DNA of 64,000 nucleotides from contig NZ_SMFX01000001.1 in NCBI RefSeq assembly GCF_004339085.1, positions 434,001 to 498,000 of the forward strand. The letters are read 5' to 3'. The stretch comes from Thiogranum longum (lineage in GTDB: Bacteria > Pseudomonadota > Gammaproteobacteria > DSM-19610). The notes under the pieces were generated by a model. That model was not told the DNA's origin. It saw only the letters and a list, made by a program, of their open reading frames with translations, and made no database searches. This document shows positions 28,663 to 36,542 of this stretch, piece after piece; position 1 is the first letter of the stretch; each line of letters starts with the position of its first letter. The position numbers were made by a program, and so were the translations under genes.

Positions 28663-30090
28663 GGCGTCACCGGTATTCCCGGTCTCGATCGTTGTTACTT
28701 CACCTTCGTCAATATTCCCGTTTTCGACAGTTGTCCTTTCACTTTCATTGATATTCCCGGTCTCGGTCGTTGTCACTTCATCCTCCAGTGGGGTTGCCAG
28801 TGGTGCCTGGTATACAGGTTCCTGGGTGGCGGCACTGTCAGTCGCATGTTCAACGCTGGAGTCAACGGGCGTCATGGCCGGTTCTTGCTCAAGAGATAAT
28901 GGCAGGTCTTCTGTAACCGGTTCCGGTTCCGAAGCGGGGTTTGTGATGGCCTCGGCTGGTGCTACCGCAGGCTGCACCGGGGCACTTGCCGGTTCAGAGA
29001 TAACGACTACCGGCTCAGGATCTGTTTTTGCATTTTCAGCCGCTATGGTCGCGTCACTGTCAGGAGCCGGGATTAGCGCTTCTGCAGGAGCAGGTTGTGT
29101 TGTCAGTGCTTCCCGGTCAAGGCGAATATCCTGTTGCAGCATACGTTCCGCAAAGCGTTTTTCAGCATTCTCTCTCAGGCGGGCCTGCTCCATTTCTATG
29201 TCAGCTGGTGAAATGATGTTTGCGCGGTTTACTGTGCCCTGTCTGGCGGATTCCACAGTTGCCGGGACAGGCGCAGTGGCTGGTGAGGCAATAGATGACG
29301 GCGCCTTACGGGTAGCGGGTGCCTGGCGCAGGGATTTTTCGGTTCCCTGAAGTGGTGCTTTTTGCGAGGCTGTTGCTGTCGCCTCATCCGGGCTGCCCCA
29401 GAACAGGTAGATGGAAAGTCCTATTCCTGCGAGAGTGCCAACCACGAGCGAAGCGGCCACCAGGTTCCTGCGCGGTCCTTCAAACGGTGTGGAAGCGATA
29501 TCCTTTTCGCGTTCAGCACTGGCGGGTGGTATCGCCGGCAGCGTCAGTTTGGCCAGTTTATCTACTGCTCTGGCAGCGGGCTTCATCTTTCCGGATGAAG
29601 CAGCGGAAGAAGCCGGGCGCTTCTTCCGGCGTTTGGTCTTGTTTTCCAGGCCGAGCAGACGAATGAGTTGCTCAGGGGGCAATTCCATCGATGGATGCAG
29701 GGGATTGAAGCTGAGCTGACTGCCCGTCGAAGGCGTGCTATCGGTTTCTCTTCGCGTCATGCGCTGTGCCTGGCCGGGGTCGGAGAAGGTTGTGCTCATG
29801 ATGCGGCCCTTTCGCCGGGGGCGGGGAGGTTGATGCAGTTCCTCGATTTGTGCGGCAAGGCGTCGCGCCTGTAGTGCTTCCGCACGCAACACGGCCATTT
29901 CCTTTTCAGCCTGTTCGCGTTGTTGACTCGCCCTGTGTCGATCATTGCACTGTTTCCCGGTTTGTTCGGTGATATTCGTGTAGTGCTGTGCCTTGCGCCG
30001 GATAGTGTCTGCGCGCTGGATACATGCCGGCTTGGCTGGCGGCGCAGTATCAGGCGTCCTGACCGTGTGCTGTTTTTTCCGGATGCCCAT
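28654..30090 (-). CDS. Single-pass membrane protein with long Pro/Ala/Glu-rich periplasmic tail
   Basis: About 478 residues, no family recognised. In order: a basic N-terminal part; a short coiled coil (residues about 60-90, rich in Glu, Arg, Ala, Gln); a Ser/Thr/Lys-rich linker; one transmembrane helix (SLVVGTLAGIGLSIYLFWG, around 225); and a long tail rich in Ala, Pro, Glu and Thr ending in three 13-residue repeats. The tail is likely disordered and outside the membrane. ATG 30090 is preferred for its AAAAAGG site; a GTG at 30111 is possible. It is divergent from the PilZ gene. Confidence 0.7.
   Translation of the reverse strand: MGIRKKQHTVRTPDTAPPAKPACIQRADTIRRKAQHYTNITEQTGKQCNDRHRASQQREQAEKEMAVLRAEALQARRLAAQIEELHQPPRPRRKGRIMSTTFSDPGQAQRMTRRETDSTPSTGSQLSFNPLHPSMELPPEQLIRLLGLENKTKRRKKRPASSAASSGKMKPAARAVDKLAKLTLPAIPPASAEREKDIASTPFEGPRRNLVAASLVVGTLAGIGLSIYLFWGSPDEATATASQKAPLQGTEKSLRQAPATRKAPSSIASPATAPVPATVESARQGTVNRANIISPADIEMEQARLRENAEKRFAERMLQQDIRLDREALTTQPAPAEALIPAPDSDATIAAENAKTDPEPVVVISEPASAPVQPAVAPAEAITNPASEPEPVTEDLPLSLEQEPAMTPVDSSVEHATDSAATQEPVYQAPLATPLEDEVTTTETGNINESERTTVENGNIDEGEVTTIETGNTGDALF
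28674..28788. repeat. 39-bp tandem repeat, about three copies, inside a coding region
   Basis: Units begin with TATTCCC at 28674, 28713 and 28752 and are 39 bases long, the third partly cut. They encode 13-residue repeats of the form E-x-T-T-x-E-(T/N)-G-N-(I/T) at the C-terminus of the minus-strand protein. Third-base changes are mixed with replacements. Confidence 0.85.
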
Positions 30091-30296
30091 CTCTAATAAC
30101 CTTTTTCCCACCCGTGGATAGCGTCAGATCGGCTGATTTATTAAGGTTTTCTGCAGGTTTATCCCGGGGATCCGGCTGTAAACAGGAACCCGGTCACAAT
30201 CTCTCATGCATCGCGGGGGTGCGGGCTGCGCTATATTGGCCAGACAAAACGGCTACAATTGGGTCGTCAGGGATAATAATCCTGCCAGGGAGGGTG

Positions 30297-30746
30297 ATGT
30301 TTCGGAGGCGGGTTATGCGTAGTTTTATACGCCATCCATCTGATATACCTATTGAATATAAGATGGATGATAACGATTCAGGTGCTGGCAAGGAGCACTT
30401 GCATGATATCGGACATGGGGGTTTAGCATTTTCTTCCCCGCGAAAACTGGCGGTAGGGGCACCCATAACCATCCGGATTTCCCATTTGCGGCCGGCTTTC
30501 GAGGTAGAGGGTCGCGTTGCATGGTGCAGGAAGGAAGATGGCGGATTTACGGTTGGCGTCTCTTTTCTGCAGGCGGGCGACCGCTTCCGGGTACGCATGG
30601 TGGAACAGGTATGCCATATCGAGCACTACAAATCGGAGGTGCTGGAAACCGAGGGGCGTTTAATTAGCGGTGAACAGGCGGCGTGTGAATGGATTGACCG
30701 ATATGCAGGTAGTTTCCCGGTGCTGGATGACGACGAGGTCAGCTGA
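30297..30746 (+). CDS. PilZ domain protein (c-di-GMP binding candidate)
   Basis: A 149-residue protein, start ATG 30297 behind GGGAGG or ATG 30315 behind GGAGG. The PilZ pattern is present as R-S-F-I-R-H-P-S-D-I-P-I-E-Y (the RxxxR motif) followed by DIGHGGLAFSS (the D-x-x-x-x-G part, with Gly where Ser is usual) and GRVAWCRKEDGGFTVGVSF. It should bind c-di-GMP if the Ser-to-Gly change is tolerated. A C-terminal helical extension ends the protein. A link to type IV pili or surface polysaccharide is only inferred from the family. Confidence 0.85.
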   Translation: MFRRRVMRSFIRHPSDIPIEYKMDDNDSGAGKEHLHDIGHGGLAFSSPRKLAVGAPITIRISHLRPAFEVEGRVAWCRKEDGGFTVGVSFLQAGDRFRVRMVEQVCHIEHYKSEVLETEGRLISGEQAACEWIDRYAGSFPVLDDDEVS

Positions 30747-30833
30747 CGGGCGGTTCTTGTCGGAATACGGGCTGCGGGGATACACTGGCCCTGTCTGGTG
30801 ATTTTAACAATAATGACAAGTAGGTGTAACGCC

Positions 30834-31523
30834 ATGAATATTATAGAAAAATCTGGAATTTTAGCGGGTCTTGCAGGGTTGCTGGTGATGCCGGCCTGGT
30901 CAGTCGTTTATGCAAGTAACTGGCTCGAAGTCAGGGTGGTCGACAAGCAGACAGGGGCGCCTGTCGCTGAAACTTCCGTATGTCTTGGTACCTCGGCCAG
31001 GACGGATCAGTTTGGTGCGCATCGCGCCACCAGTGACGGCATTGTACGTTTTGACGATCTTCCGGAGAGCAGCATGATGCTCACCGCTTCGCGGCGTGGT
31101 TACCAGGGCAGGCAGCAGGGGCTGGAACCCATGGCCGGCAACCGGGTAGTCGTTCTCAATCTGGCACCGGGTGGTGGCGGGCCCGTATGTGCGGCGGCCA
31201 CGTCAGCTGATGTTCAGCCTCAGGCTGCTGGAGAGCTTGAGATTACGGCAGTCAGGGTCAGCCCGGATAGTGCGCTGTCGTCCGGCGCGCAGGTTGCTGT
31301 GACGGTCAGCGTGTCGGGTAAAGCTGACCAGGTGCGCATCGCTGAAACCGCGGATTTCGCCGGTGCAAAGTGGATGGACCTGAAACCGAAAAATCGTTTT
31401 ACGCTGAGCAAGGGCAAGGGTGTCAAACGTTTGTACGTACAGGTGCGACGTCTTGTTGAGGTAAAAGGCGCCACGATCGAGTCACTCTCGCCCGTGAAGG
31501 TTGTACCCTACCGACGTTATTAG
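30834..31523 (+). CDS. Secreted protein with carboxypeptidase-regulatory-like domain
   Basis: A 229-residue protein with a signal peptide (GILAGLAGLLVMPAWSVVYA). The first domain, NWLEVRVVDKQTGAPVAETSVCLG to about residue 115, has the hallmarks of carboxypeptidase D-type beta-sandwich repeats (VxxxxTGxPxxxxxVxLG, TDxxG, GYxG). The second half (about 145-229) looks like another beta-sandwich domain. ATG 30834 gives the signal peptide. No enzyme motif is seen; a role in cell-surface structure is possible. Confidence 0.7.
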   Translation: MNIIEKSGILAGLAGLLVMPAWSVVYASNWLEVRVVDKQTGAPVAETSVCLGTSARTDQFGAHRATSDGIVRFDDLPESSMMLTASRRGYQGRQQGLEPMAGNRVVVLNLAPGGGGPVCAAATSADVQPQAAGELEITAVRVSPDSALSSGAQVAVTVSVSGKADQVRIAETADFAGAKWMDLKPKNRFTLSKGKGVKRLYVQVRRLVEVKGATIESLSPVKVVPYRRY

Positions 31524-31535
31524 ACCCGGCTTCGG

Positions 31536-31754
31536 TCAGGCATCAAGGTCGGGAATAAGCCGACTTTGAATTATTTCTATGGAATCCCTGAGGCGCAACT
31601 TGCGCATTTTCAGGCGTTTTAGCTGGAGTTGATCGGGGTAGTCTGACTGAACCAGGTGATGAATTACATCATCGAGGTCCCGGTGTTCAAGACGCAACTC
31701 CTCCAGTTTATGCTGAAGGGCCTGGATTTCTTCTTCCGAAAGCGGGTTGTTGAT
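31536..31754 (-). CDS. DUF465/YdcH-family small protein, apparent AUC start
   Basis: This 72-residue frame has no ATG, GTG or TTG near its natural start. The translation INNPLSEEEIQALQHKLEEL then RLEHRDLDDVIHHLVQ and DQLQLKRLKMRKLRLRDSI, ending RLIPDLDA, is unmistakably the YdcH-like helical hairpin family. The frame stops at TAG 31803-31805 upstream. A Shine-Dalgarno-like AAAGGGAG lies eight bases before the ATC codon at 31752-31754, which lines up with where such proteins begin. The function of the family is unknown. The choice of ATC as start is inference; a TTG farther in would remove half the protein. Confidence 0.75.
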   Translation of the reverse strand: MNNPLSEEEIQALQHKLEELRLEHRDLDDVIHHLVQSDYPDQLQLKRLKMRKLRLRDSIEIIQSRLIPDLDA

Positions 31755-31864
31755 GTCCGGGACTCCCTTTCTGGCGGCCTCTGAAAACCAGGGCCGCCGG
31801 TTCTACCTGTGAATAATATACCGCTCATCGGCATTGAGTTCATCCGCGCGCCGGGGCGGTTCGT

Positions 31865-32320
31865 CTATCTGGCGTGCGGGCGACGACGTCCTTCAAAGTG
31901 GACGATTGACTTGACGATTTCCTGGAATGGGAATTGCTGTATCGAGCCGAAAGTCCGGACACCCTGAACCGTAAGGGTGGCGATATCCACAACAGCGTCG
32001 GCGGGGGCATCGGGTAAAAGCAGATTCTGCAGGCCCAGCAGGCCACCATTCTGCACCTTGATTTCCTTGGCGTGTGGCAGTTCGTCACCGGTCCCGGTCA
32101 GTTTGAGTGCAAAGCGGGCATTTTCTCTCATAAGTAGTAACAACTGCTGGCAGCGAGAGTGTGCCTGCGCTGCGTTACAGGAAATGCCCTCACGGTCAGC
32201 GAGGTAGAAGCGAGTAGAGCAGCTGCAGTGGCAGCGTCGGGTGAGGACCGCTTTTTCAAAGGCACAGCGCCGCTGGTTCACGGCATTGTAGGTTGAACGG
32301 TACGCGTCTTCTTCAACCAT
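31865..32320 (-). CDS. Conserved cysteine-containing protein, function unknown
   Basis: A 151-residue protein. The N-terminal third has a cysteine cluster (RRCAFEKAVLTRRCHCSCSTR, later ISCNAAQ and SRCQQ), which suggests metal binding. The middle contains ENARFALKLTGTGDELPHAKEIKVQNGGLLGLQ (split here across two blocks in the fold). I recall similar proteins in many gammaproteobacteria but none with a known role. It lies 10 bases downstream of the 79-residue gene on the same strand, so the two are one unit. Confidence 0.7.
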   Translation of the reverse strand: MVEEDAYRSTYNAVNQRRCAFEKAVLTRRCHCSCSTRFYLADREGISCNAAQAHSRCQQLLLLMRENARFALKLTGTGDELPHAKEIKVQNGGLLGLQNLLLPDAPADAVVDIATLTVQGVRTFGSIQQFPFQEIVKSIVHFEGRRRPHAR

Positions 32321-32329
32321 CAGCAGTGA

Positions 32330-32569
32330 TTATTTTTCCCACTCGCGCAGTATGGGGGCCTCACGCTTTTCCATCAGTTGTTCTTCCGCTTCAAGTTCAG
32401 TCTCGGCAAACATGACCTTGATCTGGCACTTGTCGTCTTCAGACAGTTCGGCACGCAGGCCCCGGGCATGTTGTTTGGCTTCCTTGAAGCTGTCGTATTG
32501 CCCCAGCTTTTCCAGCGCACTGACCAGTTTTGTCGGACCGGGTGAAATTTTGTATACGTAATAGGGCAT
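32330..32569 (-). CDS. Conserved small protein, function unknown
   Basis: A 79-residue charged protein. It opens with PYYVYKISPGP, followed by VSALEKLGQYDSFKEAKQHAR and ends with LEAEEQLMEKREAPILREWEK. The shape is a short beta segment followed by long helices, and the same endings are seen in other gammaproteobacterial proteins I recognise only as hypothetical. No motif suggests an activity. It leads the two-gene unit with the cysteine-rich protein. Confidence 0.75.
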   Translation of the reverse strand: MPYYVYKISPGPTKLVSALEKLGQYDSFKEAKQHARGLRAELSEDDKCQIKVMFAETELEAEEQLMEKREAPILREWEK

Positions 32570-32664
32570 GGCTCAGGTTCGCATTTTTACCGCTGTGAAT
32601 GGAGAGTTTTTTGCAGATAAATACCTGCGATGAAGCGACAGTATAGCAAGCCGGGGAGCTAACC

Positions 32665-32964
32665 TCACAAGCCCACTTGTTCGATATGGTTTCCCGACAT
32701 AATGACAAAGCCGGTTTTGCGCTGCAGTCCATCTTCACTGTAGCTGAACAGGAAGGTGCGGCGCAGTGACAGCCGACCATTCTCCTGGCGCCCTGGCATG
32801 AGACGCTGCAGGACAATGCTGCCGTCGAGCAATTGAAAATGCTGCTGTTGGCAGGCCTCGCGGGCGGCGCGTATGGCGGATTCCCGTGCCCGCAGGCTGT
32901 TCTGCCACAGCCAGATCAGCAGGCCGAGCAGGATAAGCAGCAGCAGACCGGATGAGCCGCTCAA
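32665..32964 (-). CDS. DUF3301 membrane-anchored protein
   Basis: A 99-residue protein with an N-terminal membrane helix (GLLLLILLGLLIWLWQNSL), followed by an ACQQQHFQLLDGSIVLQRL segment and the RRTFLFSYSEDGLQRKTGFVIMSGNHI end that mark the DUF3301 family. It starts two bases after the stop of the DUF481 gene on the same strand, so the two are cotranscribed. Function unknown. Confidence 0.82.
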   Translation of the reverse strand: MSGSSGLLLLILLGLLIWLWQNSLRARESAIRAAREACQQQHFQLLDGSIVLQRLMPGRQENGRLSLRRTFLFSYSEDGLQRKTGFVIMSGNHIEQVGL

Positions 32965-32966
32965 TG

Positions 32967-33992
32967 TTACCAGTCGTATGCGACACCGAGCAGATAGGTA
33001 TGGTCTGTGCTCTTGGTGTTGTCAGGAGGTGAGCGGTCCCAGTCAAGGTCGTACTCAGCCGAGGCGCTCAGGCCGGCGGCAATCGGAAGCTTGATACCGG
33101 TCTGCGCATTGATAATCAGGTTGTCTGAGCTGTCCAGGCCCTGGTTGCCACGGTGTCGGTGGAAAAACATCAGCTTGTCTCCCGGCAGCGATTGCTCCCA
33201 GTTCAGACCCCAGTTGAAACCGGCATAGCTGTCGTCCTGGTCGACGACGAAGCTGGTGTCGGTATAACTGAGACCCGCTTCCAGAGATAGTCTCAGCTTG
33301 TCAGAATCGTGGAACTGGTAACCGGAACCAGCCGAGAATACGCTGCGAAGATCGATATCCCTGAAGGGATCCTGTTCAAAAGATGCACCAATAAAGCCGT
33401 ACCACCTGTCGTGGAAAAAATGGTCATACTTTCCATCCAGCCGGTACTGCTCCTTGGTCAGGCGATCGTCTACGTGCTCGCGTGCCAGCATGGCGCCAAC
33501 CGTAAAGCGGTTGTCATTTTTCTTTTCCGCGACAACGCGAGTGCTCAGGTTCAGCTTGTCAGTATCGGTGTTGCCTGATTGTGCTTCGCCGGCCACGGCG
33601 ATATTGCCACGCCATTCGTATTCTGCCGGCTTGTCGGAGGGTATCGCGCCAATTGAGGCGATCGCATCGAGTCCGCTCAAGGGGAGTTGTTGTCCATCGA
33701 CTGTCTCTACATTCAGGCCAGCCGCTTCATCAGCTTTGAGCACACCATCCAGCTGACGTCCATCATGTAGTTGCAGGCGCAGCGGGTGGTCAGTAGAAAG
33801 ATTCAGGGTTTCACTGCGATTTATTGTTATTTTCCCGGCATAGCTCGTATCAATGACAAGCTCGTCCATCGTTTGTTCAATCAAAGTGCCGGTAATCCGG
33901 TCGCCATTGGATAAGGTTGCCTGGTCTGCAAATGAAAGTGCGCTGAATAGTCCGGTGGTCAGACACAGCAGCTGTCGAAATGGAAAACGCAT
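32967..33992 (-). CDS. DUF481 (YdiY-like) outer-membrane beta-barrel protein
   Basis: A 341-residue protein. A signal peptide (QLLCLTTGLFSALSFA) leads to a domain of short repeats (LSNGDRITGTLIEQ, ITINRSETLNL, LQLHDGRQLDGVL) resembling an SH3-like or Lsm fold. After about residue 125 come alternating amphipathic strands beginning WRGNIAVAGEAQSGNTDTDKL and ending LLGVAYDW with a terminal aromatic residue, as for an outer-membrane barrel. Its E. coli relative YdiY is acid-inducible. Function unknown. Confidence 0.88.
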   Translation of the reverse strand: MRFPFRQLLCLTTGLFSALSFADQATLSNGDRITGTLIEQTMDELVIDTSYAGKITINRSETLNLSTDHPLRLQLHDGRQLDGVLKADEAAGLNVETVDGQQLPLSGLDAIASIGAIPSDKPAEYEWRGNIAVAGEAQSGNTDTDKLNLSTRVVAEKKNDNRFTVGAMLAREHVDDRLTKEQYRLDGKYDHFFHDRWYGFIGASFEQDPFRDIDLRSVFSAGSGYQFHDSDKLRLSLEAGLSYTDTSFVVDQDDSYAGFNWGLNWEQSLPGDKLMFFHRHRGNQGLDSSDNLIINAQTGIKLPIAAGLSASAEYDLDWDRSPPDNTKSTDHTYLLGVAYDW

Positions 33993-34269
33993 GGTGCGGT
34001 TGTCCTCGCTTGTTTTGTTGGCTTGTTGTTGCCGGTATTTTCGAGCGCGGAGGTTACCACAGGCGGGATTGCAGGTACGGTCATAAAAACAGGCTGTGCT
34101 GTCGCTGTGAACGAATGGCCAGTCTGTTTCGCCTCCGCCGCCCGCGGTATTTCGGGATGGTTATTAAACGGTTCCAGACTTTTCCATGCTTTTCGAAAGG
34201 GTAAGCGCAGGTGTCGATACCCGGCCTCATGTTACACTTGAGGCCAGATAACAGAACCGGGGCACTACA

Positions 34270-34671
34270 ATGTCGGAGATGACAGAAGAGGAGCGCGTAC
34301 AGCTCACCAAGGGTATTTTGGCGATGCTGGACGAGTGGGGTATCAGTGGGAAAGACCAGTTGCTCCTGCTGGGTCTGGCTGATGCACCTGCCCGGGAAAT
34401 CAGGCAGTTGCGCGAGAACCGCCCCCTTCCGGACAGTCCTGAAGTGATGCAGCGGGTGGAGCACCTGATATGTATAGCCGATGCACTGCGCACCACTTAC
34501 CCGTTCAGCAAGCGCATGGGCAAGCTCTGGATGAACAGGCCGAATCGAAAATTCCGTCAGCGTACACCACTGGCTACCATGGTCGAGGACGGGATTGTCG
34601 GCCTGGTTTCAGTGCGCTCCTATCTCGATTGCTCCTACAGCTGGGAAATCACAACCACCAACGGCTCCTGA
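34270..34671 (+). CDS. MbcA/ParS/Xre-like antitoxin-family protein (DUF2384)
   Basis: A 133-residue protein. The N-terminal helix-rich part (ILAMLDEWGISGKDQLLLLGL) looks like a helix-turn-helix of the Xre type. The C-terminal part, WMNRPNRKFRQRTPLATMVEDG with IVGLVSVRSYLDCS, is the toxin-binding domain found in MbcA and ParS antitoxins. These normally lie beside a RES-domain toxin that breaks down NAD. The gene that follows here is not RES-like. Solitary members of this family are known, so a regulator role unlinked to a toxin is equally possible. Confidence 0.75.
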   Translation: MSEMTEEERVQLTKGILAMLDEWGISGKDQLLLLGLADAPAREIRQLRENRPLPDSPEVMQRVEHLICIADALRTTYPFSKRMGKLWMNRPNRKFRQRTPLATMVEDGIVGLVSVRSYLDCSYSWEITTTNGS

Positions 34672-34706
34672 GTAACCCCACCAGCGCCTGTTGACGGCTT
34701 TTTCCT

Positions 34707-35249
34707 GTGCATTCACTTGTCCTGTACTGTTGTGATGAGCCGCTGTGGCGGCCGGCATCCCCTGCACATGTAACAAGCGTGCTTGAAGATACAGGGCTGA
34801 CCGGGGTGCTAAAGGACGGAGAGGAGGCAGTGTATGCGGTTGGCGAGCATTTCCTGTCACTGGTGACGTTTCTTGGCTGCGCCCCACAGATTTCCCTGAC
34901 CGATGAAGCTGCCGTGCAGGGCCAGCCTGTGTGCCGTATCTGCCTGCACGACTTCGATGCTGTGCAGCTGCTGGAATCGCAACCTGCATCGACCTTGCGC
35001 TGTGCGGCGTGCAGAACACCGCAGCGGCGTCCTTCAGAACCGGAACACAATCAACAACTGACCTGCCCGGAATGCGGTGAATCATCTCCACTGTTTCGCT
35101 TCGACTGGCGGCGTAGCGCGGCGTTCGGATGTTTTTTTGTGGAAATAGAAAATGTATTCCCGCACGAGGCAGTACCCGCCGACAGGCTGATGGAGGCACT
35201 GGAGGCATTATCGGGGCATGGCTGGGACTACTTCTACCTCAGTCGCTAG
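34707..35249 (+). CDS. Six-cysteine (zinc-ribbon-like) protein, function unknown
   Basis: A 180-residue protein that I cannot place in a family. It has three CxxC pairs: C76-C79 (VCRICL), C99-C102 (RCAAC) and C120-C123 (TCPECGE), enough for one or two zinc ribbons. The region before (1-70) is a mixed alpha/beta part, and the region after (126-180) ends with WDYFYLSR. No RES or other toxin motif is visible. It starts 36 bases after the MbcA/ParS-like gene, on the same strand, and is probably expressed with it. Confidence 0.65.
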   Translation: MHSLVLYCCDEPLWRPASPAHVTSVLEDTGLTGVLKDGEEAVYAVGEHFLSLVTFLGCAPQISLTDEAAVQGQPVCRICLHDFDAVQLLESQPASTLRCAACRTPQRRPSEPEHNQQLTCPECGESSPLFRFDWRRSAAFGCFFVEIENVFPHEAVPADRLMEALEALSGHGWDYFYLSR

Positions 35250-35253
35250 CTGA

Positions 35254-36420
35254 CTAGTCCCGGCGTAATCGGTCCGATACGGCCATGGGCGTGGGGTATC
35301 GCAGTACAATGAAGTAGGACGACACGATAAAGGTGATCAGTGTTGCAAGCTGAATCAGGTAGGACGCCTGCATACTGATAACAGCATGTTGCGTGGCCAG
35401 CACCGCGATCAGCAATGAAAACTCGCTGATCTGACCGAGCCGGGCACCGACTTCGGCCGAAGTCGCTGCTGTCTCGCCCTGGCGAACCCACAAGAGTTTG
35501 AATACAGGTGGTTTCAATACCAGGCTGATGAGTGCCAGCACGATAGCAGCTGGCAGGACGGTTTGCATGGCGCTGAACTCCAGTCCGGCACCGAGGCTGA
35601 AGAAAAATACTACCAGGAAGAAATCACGCAGAGGCTTCAGTCGCTCGGCAATAAAACGTGAAATGGGTTCGGTCGCTACGGCAATACCGGCGATGAAAGC
35701 CCCGATCTCGGCTGACAGGCCGAGTGCCTGGGCCAGCTCTGCCATGCCCAGGCACCAGCCAATGGCCAGCAGGAAAATGTATTCCTGGATAGTGTCGAAG
35801 CGCGCCAGTAACCGGGTGAGTACATAGCGGGAGAAGGCAAAGGCAAAGATCAGCACTGCGGGCAATGCAAGCGTAACCAGCGTGGCGTGCTCCCAGCCAG
35901 CCGAGGCGCCGGCCATACCGTGCAGGACCAGCATGATCAGGATGGCAATCAGATCCTGCAGTAACAAAACACTGATTATAATCTCACCGGTATGTTGATG
36001 ATGCAGCACGGTGCTGGGTAAAAGTTTCAGGCCGATAATAGTACTGGAAAACATCAGTGCAGCACCGATGACAAGAGAGTCGACCAGGTTGTAACCGAAC
36101 AGTGTTGCCGTGATACCACCCAGTAATGCAAACAGCAATGAGCTGCCGAGTGTTACAAAAGTTGCCTTGCCAAGCAGGCGCCAGAGATCCTGAGGGTGCA
36201 GGTTCAGGCCAAGCAGAAACAGCAGGAACACGATGCCAACGTGTGACAGGTCGCGCAGCAATTCGACATCATTGACCAGTCCCAGCGCCGAGGGTCCAAT
36301 CAACATGCCGAGCAGGATGTAAGCTACCAGCATTGACTGGCGTGCATAGAGTGCGGCTGTTGCCAGCACTGCGGCACCGGTAAAGATCAGAAAAACCGAG
36401 AAAACGATGGATTGATCCAA
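35254..36420 (-). CDS. CPA2-family cation:proton antiporter (KefB-like transport domain)
   Basis: About 388 residues, 12 or so membrane helices, including the AYILLGMLIGPSALGL, GIVFLLFLLGL and the ion-site helix GLSAEIGAFIAGIAVAT typical of KefB/CPA2 transporters. There is no TrkA-N/RCK domain, so it is a transport unit alone. No ATG fits: the TTG at 36418-36420 begins right at the first membrane helix (DQSIVFSVFLIFTG) and has GGGGTG upstream; a longer TTG start at 36552 would run into the divergent efflux gene. Confidence 0.85.
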   Translation of the reverse strand: MDQSIVFSVFLIFTGAAVLATAALYARQSMLVAYILLGMLIGPSALGLVNDVELLRDLSHVGIVFLLFLLGLNLHPQDLWRLLGKATFVTLGSSLLFALLGGITATLFGYNLVDSLVIGAALMFSSTIIGLKLLPSTVLHHQHTGEIIISVLLLQDLIAILIMLVLHGMAGASAGWEHATLVTLALPAVLIFAFAFSRYVLTRLLARFDTIQEYIFLLAIGWCLGMAELAQALGLSAEIGAFIAGIAVATEPISRFIAERLKPLRDFFLVVFFFSLGAGLEFSAMQTVLPAAIVLALISLVLKPPVFKLLWVRQGETAATSAEVGARLGQISEFSLLIAVLATQHAVISMQASYLIQLATLITFIVSSYFIVLRYPTPMAVSDRLRRD

Positions 36421-36542
36421 AACAGCTACACCCCATCTGATAAAGGTCTTAAGCCTACCATACTTGTCTGCAGGCGTTTTTTGAGTCGTCGGGTGCGAAG
36501 CGGTATGCTGACCGTAACTTTGATGCGAGATGGCGGAAATCC

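Noticed and set aside
28568-29350. A 260-residue plus-strand open frame rich in Ser, Gly and Ala.
   Set aside because: It is the antisense of the low-complexity tail, which produces long open frames in several directions.
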